A DNA stretch of 46,572 nt from Terriglobia bacterium (GTDB lineage Bacteria; Acidobacteriota; Terriglobia; UBA7540): contig JAIQGH010000022.1 of the NCBI GenBank assembly GCA_020072655.1, positions 1 through 46,572 on the forward strand. Direction: 5' to 3'. Below the pieces are notes generated by a model. The model was not told where the DNA came from, did not search any database, and worked only from the letters and a program-made list of their open reading frames with translations. Made by a program: the position numbers and the translations under genes. Of this stretch, positions 1 through 7,208 are shown piece by piece; position 1 is the first letter of the stretch, and each line of letters opens with the position of its first letter.

Positions 1-997
1 CGGCGACTTCAACGGCGATGGAGACGTGGATCCGAGAGACCTTCAGAAAATGATCGGCGAGTTCATGCAGGGCGACCTGATCTGCTTCCCGGTCGCTGCG
101 AAGCAGGCCGACCATCCCGAGATCTCTGACGATCTCCTGCGCTTCCTCGGTTGAGCCGGCAATGTGCGGGGTGGCCACGACGTTGGGGTGCCCGACCAGC
201 TTGAAATCTTTCGGCGGCTCTTGCTCGAAGACGTCGAGCGCAGCACCCGCCACCTGCCCGCTCTCGAGCGCGGCGAGTAGGTCCGCCTCCTGGATCAGTT
301 CGCCGCGCGCGCAATTGACCACGCGGACCCCCGGCTTCGCCAGTGCCAGCGCCCGCGCGTTGAGCATGTGCTTCGTCTCCGGCGTCGCCGAGGCGTGGAC
401 GCTGATGAAGTCGCTCGCCTTAAGCAAGTCTTCCAAGGGGACCAAAGCGACATTCTGCTCGCGTGCCATGAGCGAGGAGATATAGGGGTCGTAGGCCACT
501 ACTTCCATTTGGAAAGCCTGCGCCAGCCGCGCGACCTCCATGCCGATTTTGCCGAGCCCGATCAGGCCGAGGGTTTTGCCGCGCAGCTCCGTGCCAATCA
601 GTTTCTTCTTTTCCCAGCGGCCTTGCTTGAGCGCCCCATCCGCCTGTGGGATGCGGCGGACCAACGCCAGCATCAGCGCCAGAGCGTGTTCCGCCACGGC
701 GACGGCGTTGCCGCCCGGCGTGTTCATCACCACGACACCTTTTTTCGTTGCGGCATCGAGGTCCACATTGTCCACGCCCACCCCGGCACGCCCGATGGCG
801 CGCAGTTGCCCGGCCCGCTCCAGCAAGGCAGCCGTAACCTTCGTCGCGCTGCGGACCACCAGCGCATCGGCATATTGAATTTCCTCGGCCACCGACGCCC
901 CGGGTTTTTCGGGCAAGTAGATGACCTCGAAGGATGGCTCGCTTTTGAGAACCTCAAGGGCACGTTCCGAAACGTTATCGGCAACCAGAATTTTCAT
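1..997 (-). CDS. serA: D-3-phosphoglycerate dehydrogenase-like protein, 3' end outside window
   Basis: NAD-dependent D-2-hydroxyacid dehydrogenase, probably oxidising 3-phosphoglycerate in serine synthesis. The reading frame opens at ATG 997 and stays open to the window edge (332 codons). The N-terminal substrate domain is followed by the Rossmann motif GLGKIG, then the catalytic Arg in NCARGELI (about residue 230), Glu in DVFEQEPP (about 260) and His in TPHIAGST (about 280), which match the spacing in SerA. After TEEAQEIV (about residue 293) I no longer see the usual continuation into the hinge and C-terminal domain; the last 40 or so codons look unrelated. The gene lies downstream of the aminotransferase on the same strand, 75 bases away, suggesting one transcript. 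A glyoxylate or other hydroxyacid reductase is the alternative. Confidence 0.85.
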   Translation of the reverse strand, partial: MKILVADNVSERALEVLKSEPSFEVIYLPEKPGASVAEEIQYADALVVRSATKVTAALLERAGQLRAIGRAGVGVDNVDLDAATKKGVVVMNTPGGNAVAVAEHALALMLALVRRIPQADGALKQGRWEKKKLIGTELRGKTLGLIGLGKIGMEVARLAQAFQMEVVAYDPYISSLMAREQNVALVPLEDLLKASDFISVHASATPETKHMLNARALALAKPGVRVVNCARGELIQEADLLAALESGQVAGAALDVFEQEPPKDFKLVGHPNVVATPHIAGSTEEAQEIVRDLGMVGLLRSDREADQVALHELADHFLKVSRIHVSIAVEVA

Positions 998-1015
998 GAG
1001 GGCACTCTTCCATCT

Positions 1016-1069
1016 TGTAGGGGCGGGGCTTGCCCCGCCCAAAAGGGGGGTCGAGGCATCGCCCCTACA
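1016..1069. repeat. Palindromic element, GTAGGGGC family
   Basis: A 54-base element begins TGTAGGGGCG and ends with its exact complement CGCCCCTACA. Inside is a second hairpin, GGCGGGGC-TT-GCCCCGCC. It fills the gap between the aminotransferase stop and the serA start. A second copy with the same ends lies at 16764-16830. It resembles REP/BIME-type intergenic palindromes; no RAYT transposase is in the window. Confidence 0.75.
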
Positions 1070-1072
1070 GAG

Positions 1073-2233
1073 TTAATTGACGAGTCGCAGATAGGCTTGC
1101 TGAGCGGCGCGCACCCCGCTGCCGAGTTCCAACTTATACCCGAGCTTGAGAAGCGCGATTTCCAGCGCCGCGACCACGGCGAAGAGGTCTGCCGTATCGA
1201 AATAGCCCAGGTGCGCGAGCCGGAAGATTTTGCCTTTCATGCTTCCCTGACCATTAGCGACGATGGCGCCGAAACGATTGCGCAATTCCTTGATGATCGC
1301 GCCGGAATCCATCCCTTCGGGAGCGCACACGGCGGTCACCGCATTCGCCGGCGAGCAGGCCGCGAACAACGGGAGGCCCAAAGCCTTGGCCGCTTCGCGG
1401 GTGAGCGCTGCCAGCAGCGCGGCGTTGGCAATGAGGTTCTCGCGCCCGAGCTCGCGGATGTATTCGAGCGCCGCGTGCAGGCTGAGGATCAGCGTCGTCG
1501 CCGGCGTGTAGGCGGTCTCCCCTTTCGCTTGATTTTTCCGCTCCTTGGCGAAGTCGAAATAGAAGCGCGGCAACTTGGCCTGGGCGATCAGGTGCCAAGC
1601 CTTCTCGCTGACGCTCACAAACGCCAGGCCGGGGGGAATCATCACCGCCTTCTGCGAGCCCCCGATGACGATGTCGAGACCCCACTCGTCGGGCCGCAGG
1701 TCGGTCGTGCCGAGGCCGGTGATGGCGTCGACCACCAGGCAGGTCTCCGGATAATCCTTGACCGCTTCGCCCAGCGATTCGACATCGTTCATCACCGCCG
1801 TGGAGGTTTCCGTGGCTTGAATGTACACGGCGCGGAAGGGGCCGTCCTGGGCCAGCTTCTGTTTCATTTCCTCAATGTTGACCGGCTGGCCGTAGGGCGA
1901 CTCGACCTTGACCGCCTCAATTCCATAGGCCTGCGCCAGGCTCAGCCAGCGCTCGCCGAACTTGCCCGCCGTCCCCACCAGGATGCGCTCGCCGGGGGAA
2001 AGCAGATTGGACACAGCGCCTTCCATCGCTCCGCTCCCGGAACTGGCGAACACTAAAACATCATTCTTGGTATTGAAGTAGTACTTCAGCAGCTCCAGCG
2101 TCTCCGTCAGGATCTTGCGGAACGCTTCCGTCCGATGATGAACGTTCGCGGCGGCGAGCGTCCGCGCCTGCGCCTGCATCAGCAACGGCGTGGGGCCGGG
2201 AGTGTAGAGTCTTTCCTTGATGATTCCGGGCAT
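1073..2233 (-). CDS. Class V aminotransferase (serine/alanine-glyoxylate type)
   Basis: PLP-dependent aminotransferase of the serine-pyruvate / alanine-glyoxylate family, 386 residues, full family length. The N-terminus has the typical TPGPTPL substrate-loop motif. The SSGSGAMEG segment (about 64-72) binds the cofactor phosphate, Asp169 in VVDAITG contacts the pyridine nitrogen, and Lys195 in GGSQKA is the Schiff-base lysine. ATG 2233 is preceded by a good ribosome site (GGAAGG). With the downstream serA-like gene it would link 3-phosphohydroxypyruvate or glyoxylate to serine or glycine. In several lineages this fold substitutes for phosphoserine aminotransferase, so the exact substrate is not decided by sequence. 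Confidence 0.9.
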   Translation of the reverse strand: MPGIIKERLYTPGPTPLLMQAQARTLAAANVHHRTEAFRKILTETLELLKYYFNTKNDVLVFASSGSGAMEGAVSNLLSPGERILVGTAGKFGERWLSLAQAYGIEAVKVESPYGQPVNIEEMKQKLAQDGPFRAVYIQATETSTAVMNDVESLGEAVKDYPETCLVVDAITGLGTTDLRPDEWGLDIVIGGSQKAVMIPPGLAFVSVSEKAWHLIAQAKLPRFYFDFAKERKNQAKGETAYTPATTLILSLHAALEYIRELGRENLIANAALLAALTREAAKALGLPLFAACSPANAVTAVCAPEGMDSGAIIKELRNRFGAIVANGQGSMKGKIFRLAHLGYFDTADLFAVVAALEIALLKLGYKLELGSGVRAAQQAYLRLVN

Positions 2234-2574
2234 GAGATCCCTTCCTCTACGATTTGGCTTCGGGGGCGCCGGTCCGTGCGGACCAAGCAGAAGTACACAG
2301 ATTGTCCGGGGCGTTCGTGCCGAAGCCAGCTAGTTTAGGGGAAGGTCGGCGGGTTGTCAAACCCCCCGTACAAGGCGCCACAGTTTCGGAATGGCCGAGT
2401 GGGACGCGCGGGTGGGGCATTATGCTTCACCCGGAAACCGACCACCACCCGCACGAGCGGATTCGGTTGACTAGCCAACCGCTCGCATGCAGAATGGAAG
2501 TTGGGGCTAAGGGCGCGAGGCAGGGGCTAGTTCCTGCCTGCCCAATCGAGGCGTTTTCAAATTCCAGGAAGGTC
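2234..2574. promoter_or_regulatory. Divergent intergenic region between aminotransferase and ccmE
   Basis: This 341-base stretch separates two divergent transcripts, so it should hold both promoters. I see no strong sigma70-type pair. An upstream extension of the ccmE frame reads back to 2254 but lacks family similarity before the ATG at 2575, so I treat it as non-coding. Confidence 0.35.
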
Positions 2575-3012
2575 ATGGGAAATAAGAGGCTGAAGTTTGG
2601 AATCGGCATTGGGATCATTCTTGCCATCGTGGCGTGGGAGGCCATCTCCGGGTTCCAGCAAAGTAAGACGTATTACGTGACTGTCAACGAACTCACCGCT
2701 GGGCATGCGGCGCGCGAACGCGTGCGCGTAGGCGGAGTCGTTGCCCCCGGCTCGATTGCGCGGCGCGGCGGACAGGTTACGTTCCGTCTCGCCCAGGATG
2801 CTAAATCCGTTCCGGTCGTCTATGTCGGCACGGATACCCTTCCTGATACGTTTGTCGGCGGCGCGCAAGCTATCGTCGAAGGCAACTACACCGCCGAAGG
2901 GGAGTTCCGCGCCGAGAAGATTCAGGCAAAGTGCGCCTCGAAATACCAGGCGAAGCCACAGGGACAGGCTCAAGCTACACAGAACGTTTCAGCCCTTGAG
3001 GGGACGCGTTAG
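2575..3012 (+). CDS. ccmE: Cytochrome c haem chaperone CcmE, CxxxY type
   Basis: Membrane-anchored periplasmic haem chaperone of cytochrome c maturation System I, 145 residues. One N-terminal membrane segment (about 7-27) is followed by the OB-fold domain, with VRVGGVV (51-57) and VEGNY (101-105) typical of CcmE. Canonical proteins bind haem through the His of HxxxY. Here the equivalent position is Cys120 in C-A-S-K-Y, the CxxxY variant known from archaea and some anaerobic bacteria such as Desulfovibrio (System I*). The start at 2575 places the membrane anchor right after the first residues. First gene of the ccm operon, 63 bases before ccmF. Confidence 0.88.
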   Translation: MGNKRLKFGIGIGIILAIVAWEAISGFQQSKTYYVTVNELTAGHAARERVRVGGVVAPGSIARRGGQVTFRLAQDAKSVPVVYVGTDTLPDTFVGGAQAIVEGNYTAEGEFRAEKIQAKCASKYQAKPQGQAQATQNVSALEGTR

Positions 3013-3075
3013 TCGGCCAGTTCCGTCGCGGCGGGTGCAGCGGAGCGGTAAACGACTGCTCCGCTGGGAGAGAAG

Positions 3076-3312
3076 ATGAACGAGGTCGGAAGCGTTGGTC
3101 TGATCGCGGCCCTGGCGTTCGCAGCTTACGGGGTTGTCGCGGGCGCCATGGGTGGAAAGCTCCGCAGCCTGCGGATGGTGCGCAGCGCCGAACGGGCCGC
3201 GGCGGCCTTCTTTGTAATGATCACGCTCGCCATCGTCGCCCTGGAGATCCAGATCCTCAGAGACAATTTCCATAACGCCTACGTCGCCGCGCATTTATGC
3301 CCTACGTCGTAG
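3076..3312 (+). CDS. ccmF: CcmF N-terminal fragment (broken gene)
   Basis: This 78-residue frame corresponds to the start of CcmF, the haem lyase subunit that transfers haem to apocytochromes. It carries the first membrane helices and the family segment NFHNAYVAAH. At that point (about 3294) CcmF similarity jumps to a different frame, and this frame ends after a few unrelated residues. The stretch missing between the two fragments is the part of CcmF with the conserved WGxxEGS motif, about 48-50 residues by comparison with E. coli CcmF. The start ATG 3076 has a GAGAGAAG ribosome site. Confidence 0.75.
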   Translation: MNEVGSVGLIAALAFAAYGVVAGAMGGKLRSLRMVRSAERAAAAFFVMITLAIVALEIQILRDNFHNAYVAAHLCPTS

Positions 3313-4961
3313 CGATTCTGATGGCCACGGGAGCCTTCTTCGCTTCCATCACGTTTTTTGTTGCCAATCCATTCGGCGAACTCTTCATGGCCTCCACCGC
3401 GGGCCCACGGCCTTTCCAGCCCGCGGACGGCAACGGCTTGAACCCGTTGCTGCAATATCACTCGATGGTGATTCATCCGCCCATGCTCTATCTGGGTTAT
3501 GTGGGCTTTGCCGTGCCGTTCGCCTTCGCCATGGCCGCGCTGATCACCAGGCAACTCGGCGACAATTGGATCCGCACGACGCGCCGCTGGACGATGGTGC
3601 CGTGGATGTTCCTGGGAACCGGCATCCTGCTCGGAGGTCGCTGGGCGTACTCGGTGCTCGGCTGGGGCGGCTATTGGGGTTGGGACCCCGTCGAGAACGC
3701 TTCCCTTCTGCCCTGGCTCGCGGGTACCGCGTTCCTCCATTCGGTGATGATCCAGGAAAAACGCGGCATGTTAAAGGTGTGGAACGTCGTCCTCATTATC
3801 ACGACCTTCTTCCTATGCATCTTTGGGACTTTCCTCACCCGCAGTGGGATTGTTTCCTCCGTGCACGCCTTCGCGCAATCGAATATCGGGCCATTTTTCG
3901 CGGTCTTTCTGGGCATCGTGCTGCTCTTCTCCGTTTCGCTGCTCTTTCTGCGTGTGGAATTCCTGAAGAGCGAGAACAAGCTCGACTCGGTCGTCTCGCG
4001 GGAGAGCGGCTTTCTCTTCAACAACTGGATTCTGCTTGCCGCGGTCTTCGCGGTCCTGTGGGGAACGATTTTCCCCATCATCTCGAAGGCCGTTCAAGGG
4101 GTGACGGTCACCGTGGGCGCGCCGTTCTTCAACAAAGTGGCGGTCCCCATCGGGTTGCTTCTGCTTTTTCTGACCGGCGCGGGGCCGCTGCTCGCCTGGC
4201 GCAAGACTTCCTTCCAAAGTCTCAGGCGGAATTTCACCCTGCCCCTCGCGGCGGCGGTCGTGGTGGGCGTGGCGCTCTTCCTGAGCGGCGTCCGTCATTT
4301 CTACGCCTGGATGAGCCTGTTCCTTTGCGCGTTTGTGGCAGTCTCCATCCTGCAAGAGTTCTTCAAGGGAGCGCGCACTCGCCAGAAGACTGGCGGCGAG
4401 AATTTCCTGCGGGCCATCTATAACCTGACGATGCGCAACACGCGCCGCTACGGCGGCTATGTCGTGCACCTGGGGATCGTGCTGCTCTTCGTGGGATTTG
4501 CCGGGCAGGCCTTCCAAGCCAAGACCAAAGGGCTGATGCAGGACGGAGACGAACTGCGCGTGAAGAACTATGTTCTCCGTGGTATCAGCGTCGTCTCCGG
4601 TGACACGCCGAACTATACCTTTCAGAAGATCCGGCTCGCGGTGAGCAAGGACGGACAGCCGCTCGGGACGCTGGAACCGGACCGACGCTTCTATAAGGCC
4701 AGTCAGCAACCCACGAGCCACGTCGCCATTCGCTCTTCGCTCGCGGAGGACGTTTACGCGGTGCTGGCCGGCCAGGATCCGGACACCGGCAAAGCCATCG
4801 TCGAAGTTTTCGTGAACCCGCTGGTGGCCTGGGTATGGATCGGCGGTTTCGTGACCTTCCTCGGAACGCTGCTCGCCATGGTGCCGAGCCGCGTGGAGCG
4901 TCAGATGGCGGAAATGCGCCAGGCCCAGGAAGCTGGCGTCGGGGTGAGCGATGCGCTCTAG
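3297..4961 (+). CDS. ccmF: CcmF main part, haem lyase subunit (broken gene)
   Basis: Large multi-spanning CcmF/CcsA-family protein. Visible family marks: HPPMLYLGYVG (haem-ligand His region), the tryptophan-rich WGWDPVENAS motif that handles haem, and FLTRSGIVSSVHAF. About twelve membrane segments are predicted by eye, with a soluble loop near the C-terminus. The ATG at 3297 is only the first Met after the breakpoint; the natural start is at 3076. Without the missing WGxxEGS segment and with a frame change, the sequence as given would not make a full CcmF. Overlaps ccmH by 11 bases, consistent with translational coupling. Either a pseudogene or a local assembly error. Confidence 0.88.
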   Translation: MPYVVAILMATGAFFASITFFVANPFGELFMASTAGPRPFQPADGNGLNPLLQYHSMVIHPPMLYLGYVGFAVPFAFAMAALITRQLGDNWIRTTRRWTMVPWMFLGTGILLGGRWAYSVLGWGGYWGWDPVENASLLPWLAGTAFLHSVMIQEKRGMLKVWNVVLIITTFFLCIFGTFLTRSGIVSSVHAFAQSNIGPFFAVFLGIVLLFSVSLLFLRVEFLKSENKLDSVVSRESGFLFNNWILLAAVFAVLWGTIFPIISKAVQGVTVTVGAPFFNKVAVPIGLLLLFLTGAGPLLAWRKTSFQSLRRNFTLPLAAAVVVGVALFLSGVRHFYAWMSLFLCAFVAVSILQEFFKGARTRQKTGGENFLRAIYNLTMRNTRRYGGYVVHLGIVLLFVGFAGQAFQAKTKGLMQDGDELRVKNYVLRGISVVSGDTPNYTFQKIRLAVSKDGQPLGTLEPDRRFYKASQQPTSHVAIRSSLAEDVYAVLAGQDPDTGKAIVEVFVNPLVAWVWIGGFVTFLGTLLAMVPSRVERQMAEMRQAQEAGVGVSDAL

Positions 4962-5445
4962 ACTGGCGTTGGTCTCGCTGTTCGCTTTCGCCACGCTCGC
5001 GCTCGGCGCGGGCCGGGCGCGAGCCGTCGATCCGCCGCCCACCGTGGACCGGATCGGCGAGCGCGTGATGTGCCTGTGCGGCTGCGTCGCCATCCTGAAC
5101 CACTGCCCACATCAGAACTGCTCGATGCACGAAGAGATGCGCGCCACAATTCAGAAGGCCATCGCCGAGGGTAAGGACGAGAACGCCATCTTGCAGTTGT
5201 TGGTCCAGCAATACGGAGTCAAGGTTCTCGCCGCGCCGCCCGCGCAAGGCTTCGATCTGGCGGCCTGGCTTCTGCCCGGCCTGGGATTAGCTGTGGGATT
5301 GGCGCTGGTGGTCATGATTGTCCGTCGCTGGCGCAAACCGGGCGAGATACCGGCCACTGCGGCGGGCGGGCACGATGTCGACCCAAAACTGCTGGCCGCG
5401 GTGGAAGAAGAGATGAAAACTTCAGGAATGGGGATTCGGAAGTAG
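4951..5445 (+). CDS. ccmH: CcmH-like thiol protein, Cys-rich variant
   Basis: Periplasmic thiol-oxidoreductase subunit that keeps the CxxCH cysteines of apocytochromes reduced; 164 residues. Signal peptide at 1-25, CcmH helical domain at about 30-95, membrane helix at about 102-125, short cytoplasmic tail. The usual LRCxxCQN motif is replaced by M-C-L-C-G-C (Cys41, 43, 45) followed by two further cysteines at 52 and 57. This five-Cys pattern could bind a metal or form alternative disulfides. The tail of the gene runs into a palindromic element: its TAG stop is bases 2-4 of that element's GTAG end. Confidence 0.82.
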   Translation: MRSRLALVSLFAFATLALGAGRARAVDPPPTVDRIGERVMCLCGCVAILNHCPHQNCSMHEEMRATIQKAIAEGKDENAILQLLVQQYGVKVLAAPPAQGFDLAAWLLPGLGLAVGLALVVMIVRRWRKPGEIPATAAGGHDVDPKLLAAVEEEMKTSGMGIRK

Positions 5446-5490
5446 CGCCCCGATTCATCGAGGCATGCTGGGCTCCCCGCCCGGCGCTAC
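5442..5490. repeat. Palindromic element, GTAGCGCC family
   Basis: A 49-base element begins GTAGCGCC and ends GGCGCTAC, exact inverted repeats. It provides the TAG stop of ccmH and covers an ATG at 5465 that would otherwise be taken as the start of the next gene. A longer relative with the same ends lies inside prmC at 36919-36995. Confidence 0.7.
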
Positions 5491-5497
5491 AAGCAGC

Positions 5498-5950
5498 ATG
5501 TTACTGGGAATTGCGTTACTCATTTCGGCTGGATTAGTGATGTTTGTCGTGGCGCCGCTCCTCGCGCCCGAGGCGGCGGGCGAGGCAGGCTTGCCGGTGG
5601 ACGTAACGCCCCTTGCCGACCTGAAGCGGCGCCGGCTGGTGATCTACGACAACTTGCAGGACCTGGAGTTCGAGTACAAGGCCGGAAAGCTCGCACCGGG
5701 TGATTACCAGGCGCTGCGCCGCGATTACACCGCGGAGGCCGCGCAACTCATGGCGACCTCTCAAGACCTTGAGGTTGCTACCGCTGAGGACTCCTGGATC
5801 GAGCGCGAAGTGGCGGTAAGACGCGCCCGACGGAATGCCCTGCCGGCGCCCGACTACACCTGTCCGAAATGCGGCTTCGAGAATCCGCTGCCGGTGAAAT
5901 TTTGCGGCGAATGCGGGGCGAGAATTCGGCCGGCCAAGAAGCAGGGTTGA
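5498..5950 (+). CDS. CcmI-like membrane protein with C-terminal zinc ribbon
   Basis: A membrane protein of about 150 residues in the ccm operon. It has an N-terminal membrane helix, then a segment LQDLEFEYKAGKLAPGDY that matches the N-terminal domain of CcmI (the apocytochrome chaperone arm of the haem lyase), a charged helix, and a C-terminal zinc ribbon (CPKC, then CGEC 11 residues on). It lacks the TPR part of CcmI. I prefer ATG 5498 because the upstream ATG 5465 falls inside the palindromic element; neither has a strong ribosome site. Function in apocytochrome handling is inferred from position and the CcmI-like segment. Confidence 0.7.
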   Translation: MLLGIALLISAGLVMFVVAPLLAPEAAGEAGLPVDVTPLADLKRRRLVIYDNLQDLEFEYKAGKLAPGDYQALRRDYTAEAAQLMATSQDLEVATAEDSWIEREVAVRRARRNALPAPDYTCPKCGFENPLPVKFCGECGARIRPAKKQG

Positions 5951-5975
5951 AGCAGAAGTGCTGGCGACGCGACTG

Positions 5976-7208
5976 ATGAGACTCCGCACAGCCATCCTGA
6001 TCTTTGCATTGTCCCTCTTGTCGAGCGGCTCGGCCGCCGTAGCCCTTCGAGCGCAGTCAAGAATCACCGGACGGGTCATCAACGGCACGACCCACCAGCC
6101 TGTGGCCAACCAGTTGGTGCAACTGCTTGTCCCGCGGGGAGGAATGCAGCAAGTTGCGACGGCCACTACCGACGCCGGCGGACACTTCTCCCTCGACCCG
6201 CAAGGCAGCTTGGGCGCACCCATCACCATGGTCCAGGCCGTCTACCAGGACGTGAACTACCGCACGCGGGTAACCCCGGGTGAACCAGCCGAGGTTTCCG
6301 TCTACGAAACCACGCGCACGCCCCCCGCGCTTCACGTCACGTCGGCGCGCATCCTGGCGCAAGCAGAGGGCGAGCGAGTCCGGGTCCAGGAACTCTTCAC
6401 CGTGGAGAACGCATCGCAGCCGCCACGCACCTACATGAATCCCGACGGGACTTTTCGCTTCCACCTTGGCGAGGGAGCGGCCGAGCCTCAGGCCGCCATC
6501 ATTGGTGAGATGAACATGCCGATCTCGCAGGGGATTCTTGACGGCAACTCACCTGGCGACTTCTCCATCAATTACTCGTTGCACCCAGGCACCACGACCA
6601 TCCTCGTGTCCTACGAGGCAGACTACGCTTCCGGCCAATTCACCCTGCGCGACCAGGTGGAGTATCCCATCGCGGAAGCTGAGCTCCATGTCTCGCCTTC
6701 CGGCCTGGCGGTCGATTCCCCGCTGTTCAAATTCGGGGGGGTCGACCCCACAAACGACACGCGAGATCTCATAGCGCAAAACCTGGCGGGGGGGACTATG
6801 CTGGAGGCCCGTCTGAGTGGAGAAGCAACTCCATCAACCGCCGCCACGAGCGAGCCAAGCGAAGGGGACGTTCAGACGACGCCGAATCCCCTCACGCGGC
6901 TTGGTGTGCCGCTGGGTGTGTGCTTCCTGCTCGTCCTCCTCTGGGCGCTGGGCGTGCGTTTTGCGAAAGAATGGCCGCGCTGGAAAGAGCGGCGCCCGGC
7001 GAGTCCCGCGCAAAAGGCACTTGAGGCCAAGACCGAAACGCTGTTAAATTCTCTTGCCGACCTGGAGGACCTGCTCGTCGGCGGCAAGATCACCGACGAG
7101 ACCTATTGGAAGGAAAAGCTGGAATTGAGAGCCCGACTGGTGGCGATTCTCAAGAAGAGCCCACCCGCACTGCTCGAGTCCTATGCCACCCGAAACCTCC
7201 CGCGCTGA
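5976..7208 (+). CDS. Exported carboxypeptidase-regulatory-like protein in ccm operon
   Basis: Protein of about 410 residues with no function I can name. A signal peptide is followed by a beta-sandwich resembling carboxypeptidase regulatory domains (ITGRVINGTTHQPVANQ), a long extracytoplasmic part, one membrane helix near residues 311-330 and a cytoplasmic tail ending in LADLEDLLVGGKITDETYW. That tail resembles the SHOCT-like/CcmI-like segment of the preceding gene. GTG 5958 is an alternative start; ATG 5976 begins right at the signal peptide. The gene lies between the ccmI-like gene and ccmA and overlaps ccmA by 26 bases, so it is co-translated with the haem exporter. I infer an accessory role in cytochrome c maturation. 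Confidence 0.75.
   Translation: MRLRTAILIFALSLLSSGSAAVALRAQSRITGRVINGTTHQPVANQLVQLLVPRGGMQQVATATTDAGGHFSLDPQGSLGAPITMVQAVYQDVNYRTRVTPGEPAEVSVYETTRTPPALHVTSARILAQAEGERVRVQELFTVENASQPPRTYMNPDGTFRFHLGEGAAEPQAAIIGEMNMPISQGILDGNSPGDFSINYSLHPGTTTILVSYEADYASGQFTLRDQVEYPIAEAELHVSPSGLAVDSPLFKFGGVDPTNDTRDLIAQNLAGGTMLEARLSGEATPSTAATSEPSEGDVQTTPNPLTRLGVPLGVCFLLVLLWALGVRFAKEWPRWKERRPASPAQKALEAKTETLLNSLADLEDLLVGGKITDETYWKEKLELRARLVAILKKSPPALLESYATRNLPR

Noticed and set aside
1-153. Plus-strand dockerin-type reading at the window start
   Set aside because: It continues into antisense of conserved SerA residues and stops there, so it is not called as a gene; kept only as a finding about a possible join.
368-2056. 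Long plus-strand open frame of 562 codons
   Set aside because: It is antisense to serA and the aminotransferase, both of which have clear family motifs; the plus frame has none.
3813-5093. Minus-strand open frame of 426 codons
   Set aside because: Antisense to ccmF and ccmH, with low-complexity composition typical of a shadow frame in GC-rich DNA.
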